Program-made: the position numbers and the translations under genes
Source of the DNA: Ophiosphaerella korrae
Lineage: Eukaryota; Ascomycota; Dothideomycetes; Pleosporales; Phaeosphaeriaceae
NCBI GenBank assembly: GCA_028456385.1
Contig: JALNQF010000377.1
Coordinates: 1-38,125 of the forward strand
Length of the DNA stretch: 38,125 nt
Reading direction: 5' to 3'
Notes under the pieces: model-generated
Seen by the model: only the letters and a program-made list of their open reading frames with translations
The model's database searches: none
What the model was told of the DNA's origin: nothing
Part shown: positions 11,951-24,130 of the stretch, piece by piece
How positions within the stretch are numbered: the stretch's first letter is position 1
Layout of the letters: each line of letters starts with the position of its first letter

Positions 11951-12369
11951 AGCCCTCTATAGATAGTCTCTAGAAAGTAGTCTATTTATTAAATATAATT
12001 ATCTAGGAGATTAATCTATTAAGACTCTATAAAGGCTTTACCTCTTTACTAAGAATCTTACTAATAAGAAATATATCTTTAATATATAATAATAATACCT
12101 AAGTATAGTAAGTTTATAAAGTACTAGATTAAAACAACTTCTTTTACTACTATTATTATTTTTATTAAGAGGAAGAGAGCTAAGTAATAGCTAGGTAGAT
12201 AGTGTATATTATAATAAACTAAGCCTCTCTTATTACTACTATTACTAGGTAGAATATCTAATATTCTAGTTTAAAGGTTAGCTTATAGACGTACTTTCTA
12301 GAATAAAATACTTACTAGTTCTAAAATATAATAGTAATATTATTAAAGAACTAATTAGTTTACTAAGTA

Positions 12370-13140
12370 AGTAGCTTAAGTAGCTAACTAATAATACTAA
12401 TATAGTTAAAGAAGAAGACAAGTAAATAGTTATTATTAACGTTAGCTACTCTTAAGCTTACTTTACTACTTCTATAGTCTATAGTATAGAGCTTATATAG
12501 TATTTTAAGTACTTATATAGTATTAAAGTTACGAGCTTTAGTATTTATAATAAAGTACTAGGCTATATTTTATCTAAGGCTATATTAGCTCTATAGTATA
12601 TATAAGATAAAGAGTACTTACTTTTTAGCTTATAGTTACTACTAGAATAGTTAGCTTTCTATAAATACTCTTTACTTACTATAATAGTATTTTCTCTACT
12701 AGAATCTTTACTACTAACTTTATTTTCTAACCTAGAATACCTATATAGCTTATCTTTATTATTAGAGTCTAAGTTAATATTACTCTAATCTTCTAGGAAA
12801 GAAAAAGAGTTTTCTTACTATAAGTTTTTATAGCTAGCTATAGCCTTATCTTAGTATAAGTTAAATAGCTTATTAAAGCTAATATCTTAGGCGTTATTAA
12901 AGAGATAATTATTAAATTTGTTATTAGAAAGTATATTATTAAATAATCTAGCTATAGTTAGAAAATAAAAGTTAGTCTATATAAATTAGTTATTTAAGTT
13001 TATAATATAATTACTATAATAGTAAAAAGTATTTTACTTCTAGAAGTTAAACTAGATATACTAAACGTACTAAATATACTAATACCTTAACTCTTAAGAG
13101 TAAAATAAGGCGCTAGTATAAGAAATTATATTTATAATCT
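12370..13140 (+). pseudogene. Second plus-strand coding-like relic, unidentified
   Basis: A plus-strand frame through this interval has unusually few TAA/TAG codons for the region. Recognisable stretches are KEEDK-IVIINVSYS near 12405 and LGYILSKAILAL near 12550, followed by a Leu/Ser-rich portion. It is in the same orientation as the relic at 11144-11950 and may belong to the same gene or element. I do not recognise the protein, and leucine-rich readings can arise from RIPed DNA in the wrong frame. Confidence 0.25.
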
Positions 13141-16017
13141 AGTACTATAGAGCTAGTTAGAAATTATAGTGTATACTATTACTCTTTATATATTCTAATA
13201 TAAGAAGATAATAGTTTAATCTATCTAGATATATAAACTTAAAAAGACTACTTTATTACTATTATTCTTAAGCTATAGAGCTAGACTAAGCTATAAGGCT
13301 ACGCCTCTAAGAAGAGCTAGCTCTATAAGTAGTAGTTTACTATATACTAAGTATAGATTAAGATACTAACCTTTTTAGCTTTTTTTTACGCTAGTAAAGA
13401 AGAGGTAGGTAGAAAGGTATAAGATAGAGCCTAGATTTTCTCTAGTAGTATAATTTCCTTATTCCTATTAAGTTTTTAGCTATAATTTCGTAGAGATTAG
13501 GAGCCTTCCTATACTTAGAATAGCTATAGCTAGTTATAACCCTTTTACTACTTCTATTTTCTTACTCTTATATCTTTTCTTAATACTTACTATTATAACT
13601 TTAGCTACTCTTATCTACGTTTTCTTTTACTCTATATAGACTTATAGCCCCTTTAATAAGATAAATAGTAGGAGGATATATATAACTAGCTATAGTAAGT
13701 AACTTATTATAGTTTTCTTAATCTAAATTCTCTAGAGCTAGGTTCTCTTAATCTAAACCTACTACTAATTAAAGTAACTTTACTTAGTTCTTATACCTAT
13801 TATATACTAACTCTACTTACTATACTATAAGTACTAACTATAGTATTATATCTTTATCGAATTACGTATATAATATTTTATTAATACTAAGCTACTTATT
13901 CTTTTATTAATAGACTAAGCTTAGAATATTATATATTAAGCGCCTATTTATTATTAAAAGTAGAGTTCTATACTACTTTAGGTATATAATCTATTAGTAT
14001 ATATATAGCTTTTATAATAGTAAGCCTAGTCTTAAAAGTAGCTTTATTATAATTATAGAGGCTAAGAGAGAAGATTACCTTTCTTAGGAAGCTTAGACCT
14101 ATAACGTTATATATAATTTTTAGTATACTCCTCTAAGGCTTATCTATAAACTACTCTAAGTAAGAATTACTATTATTAGCTAGGAACTAGTTAAGATAGG
14201 CTTCTATTATAGTATTTTAAATTAGGTAATATATTTTCTTATAAAATCTAATACTTTGCGTTTAAGAGTAAGTAATTACTTTTTTACTTTCTTACCCTAG
14301 TAATCGTATAAAGCTAGAAAGAAGTCTTTTTAAAGAAAAGGCTTATTATTCTTGTAATTACTAACTTTAGTAAGATTAGAGTTTAGTTATAGTACTATAT
14401 AGGATAGAACTTATATTATAATCTATTTTTTATCTTTTATAGTCTTAAGGAGAGTATAAATATTTAGTAAGGAAATATCTATAGTAGTAGTAATAAGAGT
14501 ATAAGTATAGTAATAAGCCTTGCTATTAAGTAAAGTTAAGAAGCTATCTCTCTAGCTCTCTAAGTAATTAATAGTAACGCTACCCTCTTAACTTAGGTAG
14601 AATAGCTCTTATATATTTTTAACTATATAGTTTTATAGTAGATCTACTAGCTTAATCTAGTTAGTAGTAGTAATATATTCTAGAGTACTATTAGATAGCT
14701 ATAAAATAATATTAAGTATATACTTAAAAGTTATAAACTAATACTAGATACTCTATACTTAGTATATTAGATATATATATAGTATTTTAGAGACTTACGT
14801 TATTTATTCTATAGCTTACTATCTATTCTTATATTAAGATTATAAATATAGCTTAACAAAGTATAGTTTTATACTAGCGCGTAATTATAGACCTTTAGTT
14901 AGTATTTTTCTAAAGGGTAACTAGTTAATAGATAAGAAACTTAACTAGGCTACTAAGCCTAAAAGCCTCTAGAATCTTATACTCTATTATAGAGTTAGTA
15001 CCTTAGAATAAGCTATTATCTATAGTAGATATTATAGCTAATTATCTTTATATCTAGCTATAAGTATCTTATAGTATTAAGTTACGTTAGTTTACTTAAA
15101 GCTTTATATTAAAGTAGTAGGGTAAAGTATTTACTTTATATTATTCTTTTCGTAAATAGAGTAAGCTATATAAGATATATACCTTTATTATAGATATTAT
15201 AGACTTACTATAATTCTTTATTTCTAGAACCTATCTAGCTTATATATACTCTTAGAGTATATATATAATATTATTTAGCTAAAAGTTTAGCTATTCCTTT
15301 ATTTATAGAAATCTAGTTATTAAATAAAGGCTATTCTAATAATACTAAGCTAGCTCTAACTATACTAGGGCTATCTTAGTTTAACCTTTTCTCTTTAAAG
15401 TAGCTTATAATTCTTTCTACCTCTTACTATATATATAGGATAAGAAGATAGTTATCTTACAATTTATAATTAACTCTTCTATTTAATATAAATATATAGT
15501 ATAACGTTTAGATATACTTATAGTCTATAGGTCTATTTATACTAATACTCTAAGTAAGTAAAAGTATATTAATAGGAAATTGTACTATTACTAATTAATA
15601 TAGCCTATCTTAAATATACGTAGATTTAACGTCTTTAAAAGTAGATAATAGCTTATCTAGTATAGAACTATTTTTACCTATTTAAGGTTATTTTACTAAC
15701 TACGTAAGTTAAAGGTTAGATTTATACTTTATTATTAGTACTTTAGTAGATAGGTAATATAATTAGAGAGAGTAGGCTTTATATTAAGTTAATAGCGTTT
15801 CCTACTTCTAGGTATAAAGGAATAGATATAGGCCTAACGTTAAATCTTAGTTAAGCTAATTTAGTTCCTAGTTATAAGCCTATAGATATACAACTATACT
15901 ACTTACTTTTTCTTAAAAGCTACCTTCTATAGTTTATAGATATCTAGATCTAGTTACTTATATAACGTTTATAGTTAACTAAATAGTTAGTTAAAACTAA
16001 GCTTACTTTATTTTAGT
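13141..16017. other. Old RIPed DNA, coding-derived texture, no identification
   Basis: This is nearly 2.9 kb with CpA/TpG depletion, frequent CpT, ApG and TpA, and short readable frames on both strands, such as VDLTSLKVDNSL on the plus strand near 15630. None extends or carries a motif I can name. The end of the interval is the insertion site of Gypsy element 1, so the same ancestral sequence resumes at 23046. Confidence 0.5.
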
Positions 16018-16022
16018 AGCTA
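16018..16022 (+). repeat. Target site duplication AGCTA, left copy
   Basis: AGCTA lies directly before the 5' LTR of element 1 and is repeated exactly at 23046-23050 after the 3' LTR. Confidence 0.95.
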
Positions 16023-16463
16023 TATTATAGCTATAACAAGGGAAAACTAATTTAAGCTAGTTAGCCCTACTATAGATAACAAAAGTACGTACAACCTATA
16101 GGGTAACAAACTTAACTAGGAAACTAACTACAATAAGGACACGTAATAAATTCGCAATTCGCGATTTTAGCAAATACAAAGTATAAATCTAAGCACGTAA
16201 TAAATTTATAATTCGCGATCTTAGTAAATACAAAGTAAAAAGCTAGCTAAAAAGTATAGGTATATAGTTAGTAGTAATACGTATTATTAGGATAGTATTA
16301 GCAATTTAATTATTAACTACAAGCAACAATACTAAAGTAGTTACAAAACATCTTCTATTATTCTTAGCCTATTATAGATTAATACACGAGCTCCTATTAT
16401 TAACTCTTAATCTACTAATACTTATTAGGCTACTAAGAAGTTAACCCTAGTAAGCCTATTATA
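16023..16463 (+). repeat. 5' LTR of element 1 (441 bp)
   Basis: The repeat starts tattatagctataacaag and ends agcctattata. The partner LTR still has TGTT...TTACA ends, so both termini here were mutated by RIP (TG to TA, CA to TA). It has the same length as the 3' LTR. An internal tandem duplication of about 54 bp lies at 16141-16194 and 16195-about 16246; each unit starts acgtaataaatt and carries ttcgcgat and ttagyaaatacaaagta. Promoter and polyadenylation sites are expected in this repeat but I cannot place them reliably. Confidence 0.95.
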
Positions 16464-16524
16464 CCTTACTAATTTTGTTATTAAGAGAAGTAAAGCGTAA
16501 GTAGCGTATAGTCTAGCTAATATA
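16464..16524 (+). other. Element 1 leader with candidate primer-binding region
   Basis: The 61 bases between the 5' LTR and the presumed gag start are nearly the same in element 2 (24580-24641): ccttactaattt, gttatta, gagaagtaaagcg. No clean TGG-type primer-binding site directly abuts the LTR. A stretch around 16475-16490 (ttgttattaagag; tagttattaggag in element 2) might be a mutated one. Chromoviruses of the Tf1 type prime from their own RNA, which would also explain the absence. The primer mechanism cannot be settled here. Confidence 0.4.
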
Positions 16525-19500
16525 ATAGTAGAAAGTTTAACTAAATAATTAAGTAAAGCCCCTAAGAGTAGTTATAAGTTAGATAGCACTATATAGGAAA
16601 TAATCAAAGACTATATAAATAAACTAACTAATAAGAAAGAAGATATAAAGATAGTAATTAAAGCCCTAGAAACGTAGAATAAAGAACTACAAGACTACTT
16701 AATATAGAATAAAGTATAAATTAAAGCTATTATTAAAGGCTAGAAGTAGATAGAACTAATTCCCTAATAACTAGAAATAAGTACAACAAAGAAACTACCT
16801 AAGATTCCTATTCTTAAGAAATTTAATAGAACAAAAGAGAAACTAAGACCCTTTATAGCCTTAGTACAACTCTAGATAGATATATAAGTACTATACTTTA
16901 ATATAGAAGAAAAGAAGGTAATATATATTAGAATGCACTTTAAAGAAGATACGATAAGATAGTTTAAACCTTACTAGATAAATTATATAATACACGCTCT
17001 AATAATATAAAAGGACGTAACTAGAGCTATTTTTAGAAGTTATAAGTACTTTACTAGGTAAATAAAAGTAGTATTTAGAGATATAGATATTACCTAATAA
17101 GTAGAAGAAAAACTTAAAAGACTTATATAATAGAAAAGTGTACCTAAGTATATATTATAGTTTAAACAACTATTATAAAATATAGAGTAGAATAAATCTA
17201 TATTAATATTATAATTTAAACAAAGATTAAATAAAAAAATCTAATACGAAATAATCTATATAGAGAAACCTAGAACACTAGAAGCTCTAATGTAATAGGT
17301 AATATAAATTAATAACAATCTTTAAGAATAGAAGAAGAACAAGTATAGTAGCTAACTTAGAAACTAAGATACTAGAGATCTAATAATCCTTAACGCAAAC
17401 AAGGATAAAAGAAAAAAGAAGAATAAAAACTTTACGTATTTTAATTATAGTAAGAAAGGCTATTATATAAAAGATTACTAATTATAAAAGAAAAAAGATA
17501 TAGTATATTATAAATATAAGAAACTAGGATACTTTACAAGAGACTATAAAAGTAAAGACCTAAAGAAAGAAATATAGTTAAAAATAACTAAGAAAAAAAA
17601 AGAAGTATAATAAGCGTAGGCTAAACTTTAGGAGAAAGTAGCTAGGAGAAAAGAACTACAATATATAATACTTTATTAGACCTTTTGTTATAAAAACAAC
17701 TACTATATATATTAATCTAGTAAAGAGAGAGTAAGATAGTTCTTATAAAAGAATAGAGTAGTAGTAATAAAAGAAAAAATAAAAGTATAGCTAGAAGAGA
17801 CTATATACGTAATAGACCTACTAATAGAAGACTTAGAAGGGGAGAGACCCTAGACCCTATTAATTTAGGCTAAAGGACTAGCACTAGATAAAGAGACTAC
17901 TACAACTTTCCCTAAAAGACTATAAGGAAGTAAGAGATAAGCTAGTATAAAAGGTATAGAGTATACCTAGCTAGATATATATAGCTATAATAGCTATATA
18001 ATAATAGATATAGAAGAATAAAACAAATAATAGAAGTTTATTTAAAAATACTTACTATTTATAAGTATAGAAGAAGCGTACAAAGACTAGAAAGAACGTA
18101 ATCCTAAAGAAATAAAGTTTATACTATTTTAAGAATAAATAAAGTAATATATAGCTATAGTAAGAAGAATACCTATAGAAAAAGTATAGTAGTACCTTGT
18201 AAGAAAGACGTAATAGATTAACAAAGCCTATATACTAAGAGTACTAGTAGTATACTATATCCTAATAAGAGATACGCCTAGAAGAGATAGGTACTAAGAA
18301 GGGGATAATAAGATAACAAATCTAAAACATCTAGCACATTTTAAAGTATTATAGATATTATACCTAGAGAAGAATTATATTATATATAGAAAACCTAAAG
18401 TAGATAATAGTATATAGCCTATAAGAAGAAGAGGCTATAACTATATAAGAATAATCTTAGTAGAAGATATCTAAGGATAGGAGATAATCCTAGAAGATAG
18501 ATACGTAGTAGTAAGACCTAGTCTAAAACTATCTAAGAAATACGTCTAAAGAAGACGATAGTATAAATATATATATAATAAATATCTAAAGTACAAAGAA
18601 TATAAACTTAAAAAAAGGCTATAGCTCTAGAAAGATAGATAATTTATAAAATTACCTAAGCAAGAATAGCTAGAAGGTATAAGAGGCCTATACATTACAA
18701 AAATAGGTATATACTAAAGAAAGGAAGTATAATTAATAATTAATAGTAGAGCTATAAAGAACTTTATATTAAAGAAGTTTATAGAAATACAAGGAATACG
18801 TTATATAATAAAGAAGTATCTATAATAACTAAGTACGATTAAAGGGAAACTATTCTAGGAACCTATTAGGTTCGAGACAGTTCCCTCTATACTTAAATTA
18901 GAAGAGATAACAATTAAAAACATAGTTATAGATATAACAATAATTAATAACAAATAAGATATAATACTAGGTATACTATAGTTATAAATAACTAACTTAT
19001 ATATTAATTAGAGAATAGAGAAGATTAATTACTATAGAATAGAAATATTAAAGGCTAACATAAGCACATGTAAAGGAGAATTCCTAGAAGAATATAAGAA
19101 ATAGGAGAAATAGCTTATAGAGCCTAAAGATTATCTTCTAGAACACTAGCTATAGGACTTAGCGATAGAACTAGAAGAAAGAAAAAATATAAGGTAGAGC
19201 CTAGTCTACTAAAAAATAGAAGAAGAGTTAAAAATTAAACAAGTATTTATTGAAAACGCACTAAAGAAAAGATAGATACAAGAATCTAAGTCCTTAGTAG
19301 TATATAGACTTATCTTTATAGATAAGAAAGAAATAAGTAATAAGAGATCTTACGTAGACTTTAGAAAAACTAATATAGTTATAAGTAAGAACTAATATCC
19401 CTTACTATAGATAGACGTAATATAAGATAAACTATAAAAAGCAACAATCTTTATAAAGTTAGATATCTAGAACGCCTACTACTAAATTAGAATTAAAAAA

Positions 19501-21951
19501 GGTAATAAATAGAAAATAGTATTTAGAATATAATATAGACTATATGAATATATAGTTATACTCTTTAGCTTAATAAATATACTAGTAGCTTTTTAGGAAA
19601 GAATTAATATAGTACTAAGAGAGTACTTAGACGTATTTATATTTGTATATTTAGACAATATTCTTATATTCTTAGAAATAGAAGAAGAACACGTGTAACA
19701 CGTATATAAAGTACTAGAGAAACTAGTAGAAAGTAAACTATTTCTTAAAATAAGAAAATGCAAGTTCTATATAAAGGAAATAGATTTCCTAGGGTTTATT
19801 ATAGAACTAGAGAAGATTAAGATTAACCTAGGAAAGATTAAGTTAATTAATAAATAGCTAATACTAAAGAACCTAAAAGAAGTATAACAATTCTATAGAC
19901 TAGTAAACTTTTATAGAAAGTTAATAGTAAGATAGTTTAAAGATATAAAACTAATAACAAGGCTTATAAAGAAAGATATACTATTTAAATAGACTAAGGA
20001 ATATAATAAAGTATTTAATAAAATTAAGAGAAAGTTTATAGAGAACCTAGTTATTAGAATATACAACCTAGACCTACTAGTAATAGTAAAAATAGATATA
20101 TCTAATTTAGTCTATAGAATAGTACTAATATAAGAAAACCTAAAAACCTAAAAAGAATACTTAGTTAAATACTTCTCTAAGAAAATAAAGCTAGTAGAGC
20201 TTAACTACTTAATCTACAATAAAGAGATACTAGTAATCTATAAAGTATTTAAGTAATAGAGAGTATACTTATAAAGAGTAAAATACTAGATAAAGGTCTA
20301 TATAGACTACAAGAATCTTATAAGATTTATAATAAATAAAGAACTATTATAATACTATATAAGATAGTAAGAATTCCTATTAATATTTAACTTAGAAATT
20401 ATATATATAAAAGGGAAAGACAACTAATTTATAGACGCCCTTAGTAGAAGACTAGACTTACAAGAAGAAGTAAATACTACTAGTATAGTTCTAGTTAAGA
20501 ATAAAGAAAGATACTTAGTCCTAAATATACCTAAAATAGCTATAATACTTAAGAAGAAAAGTAGCGAGCTAGATAAATAGATTTAGAAGACAACGTAAAA
20601 AGTATCTAAAGAAATAAAGAAATTAGAGATCTAAGAAGGACTTATATAAGCTTATAGAAGAATATATATCTTAAAAAAGATTTAAAAAGAATTTATATAA
20701 TAATTCTATAAGCTACTAGTATATAGATGTTAAGGTATTAATAAAATATTAGATAAGTTACTACAAAATTACTATATCTTAAAAGTAAGATAACTAGTAA
20801 TAGAGGTACTACAAGACTATATAGAATACTAGAAAAACAAGTATAGTAGATATATACTATATAGAATACTATAACTAGTAGAAGTACTAGAATAACTATA
20901 GAGAGTTATTATAATAGACTTTATTACAAAGTTACCTAAGTTAAAAGATCTAATATTAAGAGTTAAATATAATAGAATCTTAATAATAGTAGATAAACTT
21001 ATAAAGTACTTATACTTTAGACTATATAGAGAGAAAAGTAGAATAGAAGTTACTATATACTAGGTTCTAGGAACTATAATTAGTTAATATAGACTACTAG
21101 ACAAGATTATTATAAATAGAGATATAAGATTTATATTAAAACTATAGAGAATAATAATAGTATAATTAAGAATATAATATATAATATTAATAGTATACTA
21201 TCTATAGATAGATAGATAATTAGAATAAATAAATTAGATAGTAGAATAGTACTTAAGATACTACCTTAACTATAACTAGAACAATTAAGTACAAGTACTA
21301 CCTATAGCATAGCTAGTATATAATAGCGTAAAGAATATAGTAATAAGAGTATTACTTTTCTTTATAAACTATAGATTTAACTCTAATATATATAGAATAC
21401 TAAGACTAGAAGTATCTTAGTCTCTAAGAAGAGAAAACTTTACTAATAGACTTAGAGACATATATATTTAATTAAGACAGGATATAGAATTCCTATATAA
21501 TTAAATAGCTAAATACTACAATAAAAAGTGTAAACAAGAACTTTAATTTAGAGAGAGAGAAAAAGTATAGTTAGTATAAAAGAATGTTAAGAGTAAATAA
21601 CTTAGCTTAACACTAGATTATATTAAGATAAGACTATATAAAATTAAAAATAAAGTTATACTAGTTATATTTAAAGTAAAGCTACTAAATAAGATAAAGA
21701 TATACCTAACTTTCTACGTAGCGCTACTTAAGATAGTACTATAGAACGTAGAACTACTAGTATACAAAATAGACACGTATAGAGAATAGAAAGAATAAGA
21801 AGGTAAGAAAATTCTAGTATACTAGTTCTATAATAGCAAGAACTATTACCTAGTTAAGTAGATAAGTATAAACGAGAAAGGGTAACTATAAGAGGAAATA
21901 TAGGAACTAGAAGATAACTTTAACTACTCTAAGAAACTAGAAGAGTTCTAA
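16525..21951 (+). pseudogene. gag-pol polyprotein of Gypsy element 1, RIP-inactivated
   Basis: One frame of about 1,809 codons encodes the remains of a Gag-Pol polyprotein. The likely start is the codon at 16525 (now ATA, followed by GTA GAA AGT as in element 2). Gag includes KLPKIPILKKFN...RPFIALVQL and two zinc knuckles at about 17437-17478 and 17506-17547 with exact C-x2-C-x4-H-x4-C spacing, every Cys and His now Tyr. The protease active site is at 18742-18750, now NSR (ancestrally D-S/T-G). Reverse transcriptase motif A (KLDI) is near 19459 and YLDN (from YLDD) at 19648-19659. RNase H follows, then integrase with the zinc-finger C-x2-C at 20818-20829 and D (20917), N for D (21115), E (21223), exactly D-x65-D-x35-E. 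A chromodomain lies at about 21800-21945. In-frame TAA/TAG sit at Gln and Trp positions. The TAA at 21949 is taken as the end, but the true stop may be further on. Confidence 0.95.
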
Positions 21952-21973
21952 AGTTAAAACCCTCTAGACTACC

Positions 21974-22393
21974 TTATAGTAAACTAAGAAAATTAGTATT
22001 ACTAGCGCTAAATAGAAAGACGTTAAGAATATCTAATATAATAGGAGCTAGAGCAGCCTCTACAGCGTCCTTAAGATTTATTTTAGCCTCTAAGGTATAA
22101 GACTATTTAGATAATTTAGTATTATTATAGGCTTTTATCCTATAAAGACGCTCTATATAAGAATAAAGATCTACTAGCTTATAAAGAGTTAGCTTATACT
22201 TAGCCTTAGCTTCTATAAGCTATAATAATAGTATCTCTTAAGCCTAGTTAATAGCTCGCCCTATATAACTTAGTAAGAAGAAACTATATAGAAATAGAGT
22301 ACTTATACTCTATAAGAGAAATACCTAAAAGAGTATATTTGTATTAAATATTAGTAAGAATATACTTACTATAATACCTACTATCTTTTAAGG
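21974..22393 (-). pseudogene. Antisense open frame in the 3' region of element 1 (about 140 codons)
   Basis: On the strand opposite gag-pol, a frame ending with TAA at 21976-21974 is readable to about 22393. Its C-terminal portion has only one internal stop in roughly 80 codons, including LIEAKAKYKLTLYKLVDLYS and LEAKINLKDAVEAALAPII, and ends NFLSLL-stop. The N-terminal part is hydrophobic (IVSIFLLIF..., FFLLSYIGRAIN) and could be a membrane segment. Element 2 has the same frame without indels, with LEAKINFKDIVKVTLAPII and DFLSLL-stop. Conservation plus low stop density, in DNA where other frames stop every few codons, suggests a real former gene between pol and the 3' LTR. No family is recognised and no start codon is certain. 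The sense strand is also readable here, but only across many more stops. Confidence 0.5.
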
Positions 22394-22590
22394 AAATAAG
22401 ATAAGTAAGCTTTAACTAAGTATAATAGGCGTAAAGAAATATTTTAACCTTATTACAAGTAATACAAGTAACAAGAAGAAGTTTATTATAATTAGAATAA
22501 GAAGATATAGAGAATAATAGAGAACTAGAAATAAATAAAGAAACTAGACTAATAACCTTAGGCCTAGGGTAGAGGAATAAAAACCTACTT

Positions 22591-22604
22591 AAAGAAAGGA
22601 ATAG
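22591..22604 (+). other. Polypurine tract of element 1
   Basis: AAAGAAAGGAATAG abuts the 3' LTR and is purine apart from one T. In element 2 the equivalent AGAAAGAGAGATAG lies at the same position. This is where plus-strand DNA synthesis would be primed during reverse transcription. Confidence 0.75.
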
Positions 22605-23045
22605 TGTTATAGCTATAACAAGAGAAAACTAATTTAAGCTAGTTAGCCTTACTATAGATAACGAAAGCACGTATAACCTATAGAGTAACAAACTTAACTA
22701 AGAAACTAACTATAATAGGGACACGTAATAAATTTGCAATTCGCGATCTTAGTAAATATAAAGTATAAATCTAAGTACGTAATAAATTTACAATTTACAA
22801 TCTTAGTAAACACGAAGTATAAAGCTAGCTAAGTAGTATAGGTATATAGTTAGTAGTAATGCGTATTATTAGGATAGTATTAGTAATTTAATTATTAACT
22901 ACAAGCGACAATACTAAGATAGTTACAAAATATCTTCTATTATTCTTAGCCTATTGTAGATTAATATATAAGCTCCTATTATTAACTCTTAATCTACTAA
23001 TACTTATTAGGCTACTAAGAAGTTAACCCTAGTAAGCCTATTACA
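22605..23045 (+). repeat. 3' LTR of element 1 (441 bp)
   Basis: The repeat starts tgttatagctataaca and ends cctattaca, the canonical TG...CA ends still intact. The first 16 bases, TGTTATAGCTATAACA, are a perfect palindrome; the 5' LTR has the same sequence with one G-to-A change. The conserved core attaggatagtattagtaat lies near 22877. Differences from the 5' LTR are mostly transitions at CpA/TpG sites. It keeps the internal duplication found in the 5' LTR. Confidence 0.95.
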
Positions 23046-23050
23046 AGCTA
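23046..23050 (+). repeat. Target site duplication AGCTA, right copy
   Basis: Exact repeat of 16018-16022, directly after the 3' LTR of element 1. Confidence 0.95.
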
Positions 23051-24125
23051 TAAACAAGATAGTAATAGAGAAACTAACTAGCTACCTTATATATACTAAG
23101 TTTTATAGTATTAGAGATCTCCTAAAGTAATAAAAAGTTATACGTATATTATACGTATTATTATTAGAGTTACTAGGTAAGTAAGGTCTTTACTTCTAGG
23201 AGTAAGAATTCTACCCTAAACCTAAACTCTAAACGCCTACGCATACTCTATAATATCTCTCTTTTCTTACTTTTTTAATAACTTTACTATTAACTATCTA
23301 ATTTAATTTTCTTTATTTTTTATTTTACTATGTAATCTATTTTACTATTTAATTTACTCTCTATTATTATTAAAAATATTATTATATATATTTTTTATTT
23401 ATCTTTATAATTAAAGTATATAATATTTACTTTAATATTTTTTTTACTTAAATTTAGATATAATTTATTTAATATATTTACTTTTCTCTATTTAAATTTA
23501 TATATTTATTAAACTTATTTTACTTTTACTTACTTTATACTTATATTTTCTTTAATCTTTAAAATACGTACTTTTACTCTTACTACTATTTTGTTTTTTT
23601 TAATATTTTCTTTAATCTATATTACTTTAATATATATTTTTTACTTACTTTACTTTTATAATCTTTTATATTTATATTTACTTTTTATTTACTTTTTTTT
23701 TTTTTTTTTTTTTATATTTACTTTAAATATTCTCTTTTCTTAATATATACTATCTTTATCTTTATAATAACTTCCTATATAATTTAATTTTAACTTTTTA
23801 TAGCTTTTAATAAAACTTTTTATAATTATATTTTTACTATATATATTTTCTTTCTATTATTTATTTTCTTTTTTAATAGTACTTTACTAATTTTCTTTAT
23901 ATTTATACTTATCTAATTACCTATCTAATATTTATTATACTTTTATTTATACTTAACTTATTTACTTTTTAATACTTTTTATACTTATTTCTACTCTTAA
24001 CTTACTTTAGTTTTAATATTTATTATATTTAGATTTTTCTTATTATAATCTTCTTTCTAATTCTTTTTAAAGTTATATTTACTTTTAATTTTCTTTATAC
24101 TAAATTTTTATTTTCTTTCTTATTA
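23051..24125. other. Flank of element 1 passing into pyrimidine-rich DNA
   Basis: Up to about 23260 the sequence resembles the balanced A/T texture left of element 1 and is its continuation. From about 23270 it becomes strongly pyrimidine-rich on the plus strand, made of recurring words such as tttactttta, tatactta and ttaactta, with few G. A run of 21 T lies at 23693-23713. No reading frame or RNA gene is seen. The same texture resumes after element 2 at 31140, so element 2 landed inside it. Confidence 0.6.
23693..23713 (+). repeat. Poly-T run, 21 bases
   Basis: An uninterrupted run of 21 T inside the pyrimidine-rich tract. It could be the reversed poly(A) tail of an old non-LTR element on the minus strand, but no such element is recognisable beside it. 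Confidence 0.8.
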
Positions 24126-24130
24126 CTTTA
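24126..24130 (+). repeat. Target site duplication CTTTA, left copy
   Basis: CTTTA immediately precedes the 5' LTR of element 2 and is repeated exactly at 31135-31139. Confidence 0.95.

Larger units (their letters stand above)
16023..23045 (+). mobile_element. Full-length Gypsy/chromovirus retrotransposon, element 1 (7023 bp), RIP-inactivated
   Basis: This is a complete LTR retrotransposon with two 441-bp LTRs, a 5-bp target duplication (AGCTA), one gag-pol frame, and a purine-rich tract before the 3' LTR. The pol order protease, reverse transcriptase, RNase H, integrase, chromodomain places it in Ty3/Gypsy, chromovirus branch. It is inactivated by transitions rather than by indels; the gag-pol frame stays in register from 16525 to 21951. 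It keeps more CpA and TpG than element 2 or the flanks, so it was probably inserted or mutated later. It interrupts older RIPed DNA that continues at 23046. It shares overall organisation and much internal sequence with element 2, but the LTRs are different subfamilies. Confidence 0.95.

Noticed and set aside
16525..21951. In-frame TAA/TAG at Gln positions could suggest a reassigned genetic code.
   Set aside because: TAG also stands at Trp positions, zinc-finger Cys and His are replaced by Tyr, and Asp and Gly residues are changed too. Only C-to-T and G-to-A mutation explains all of these together.
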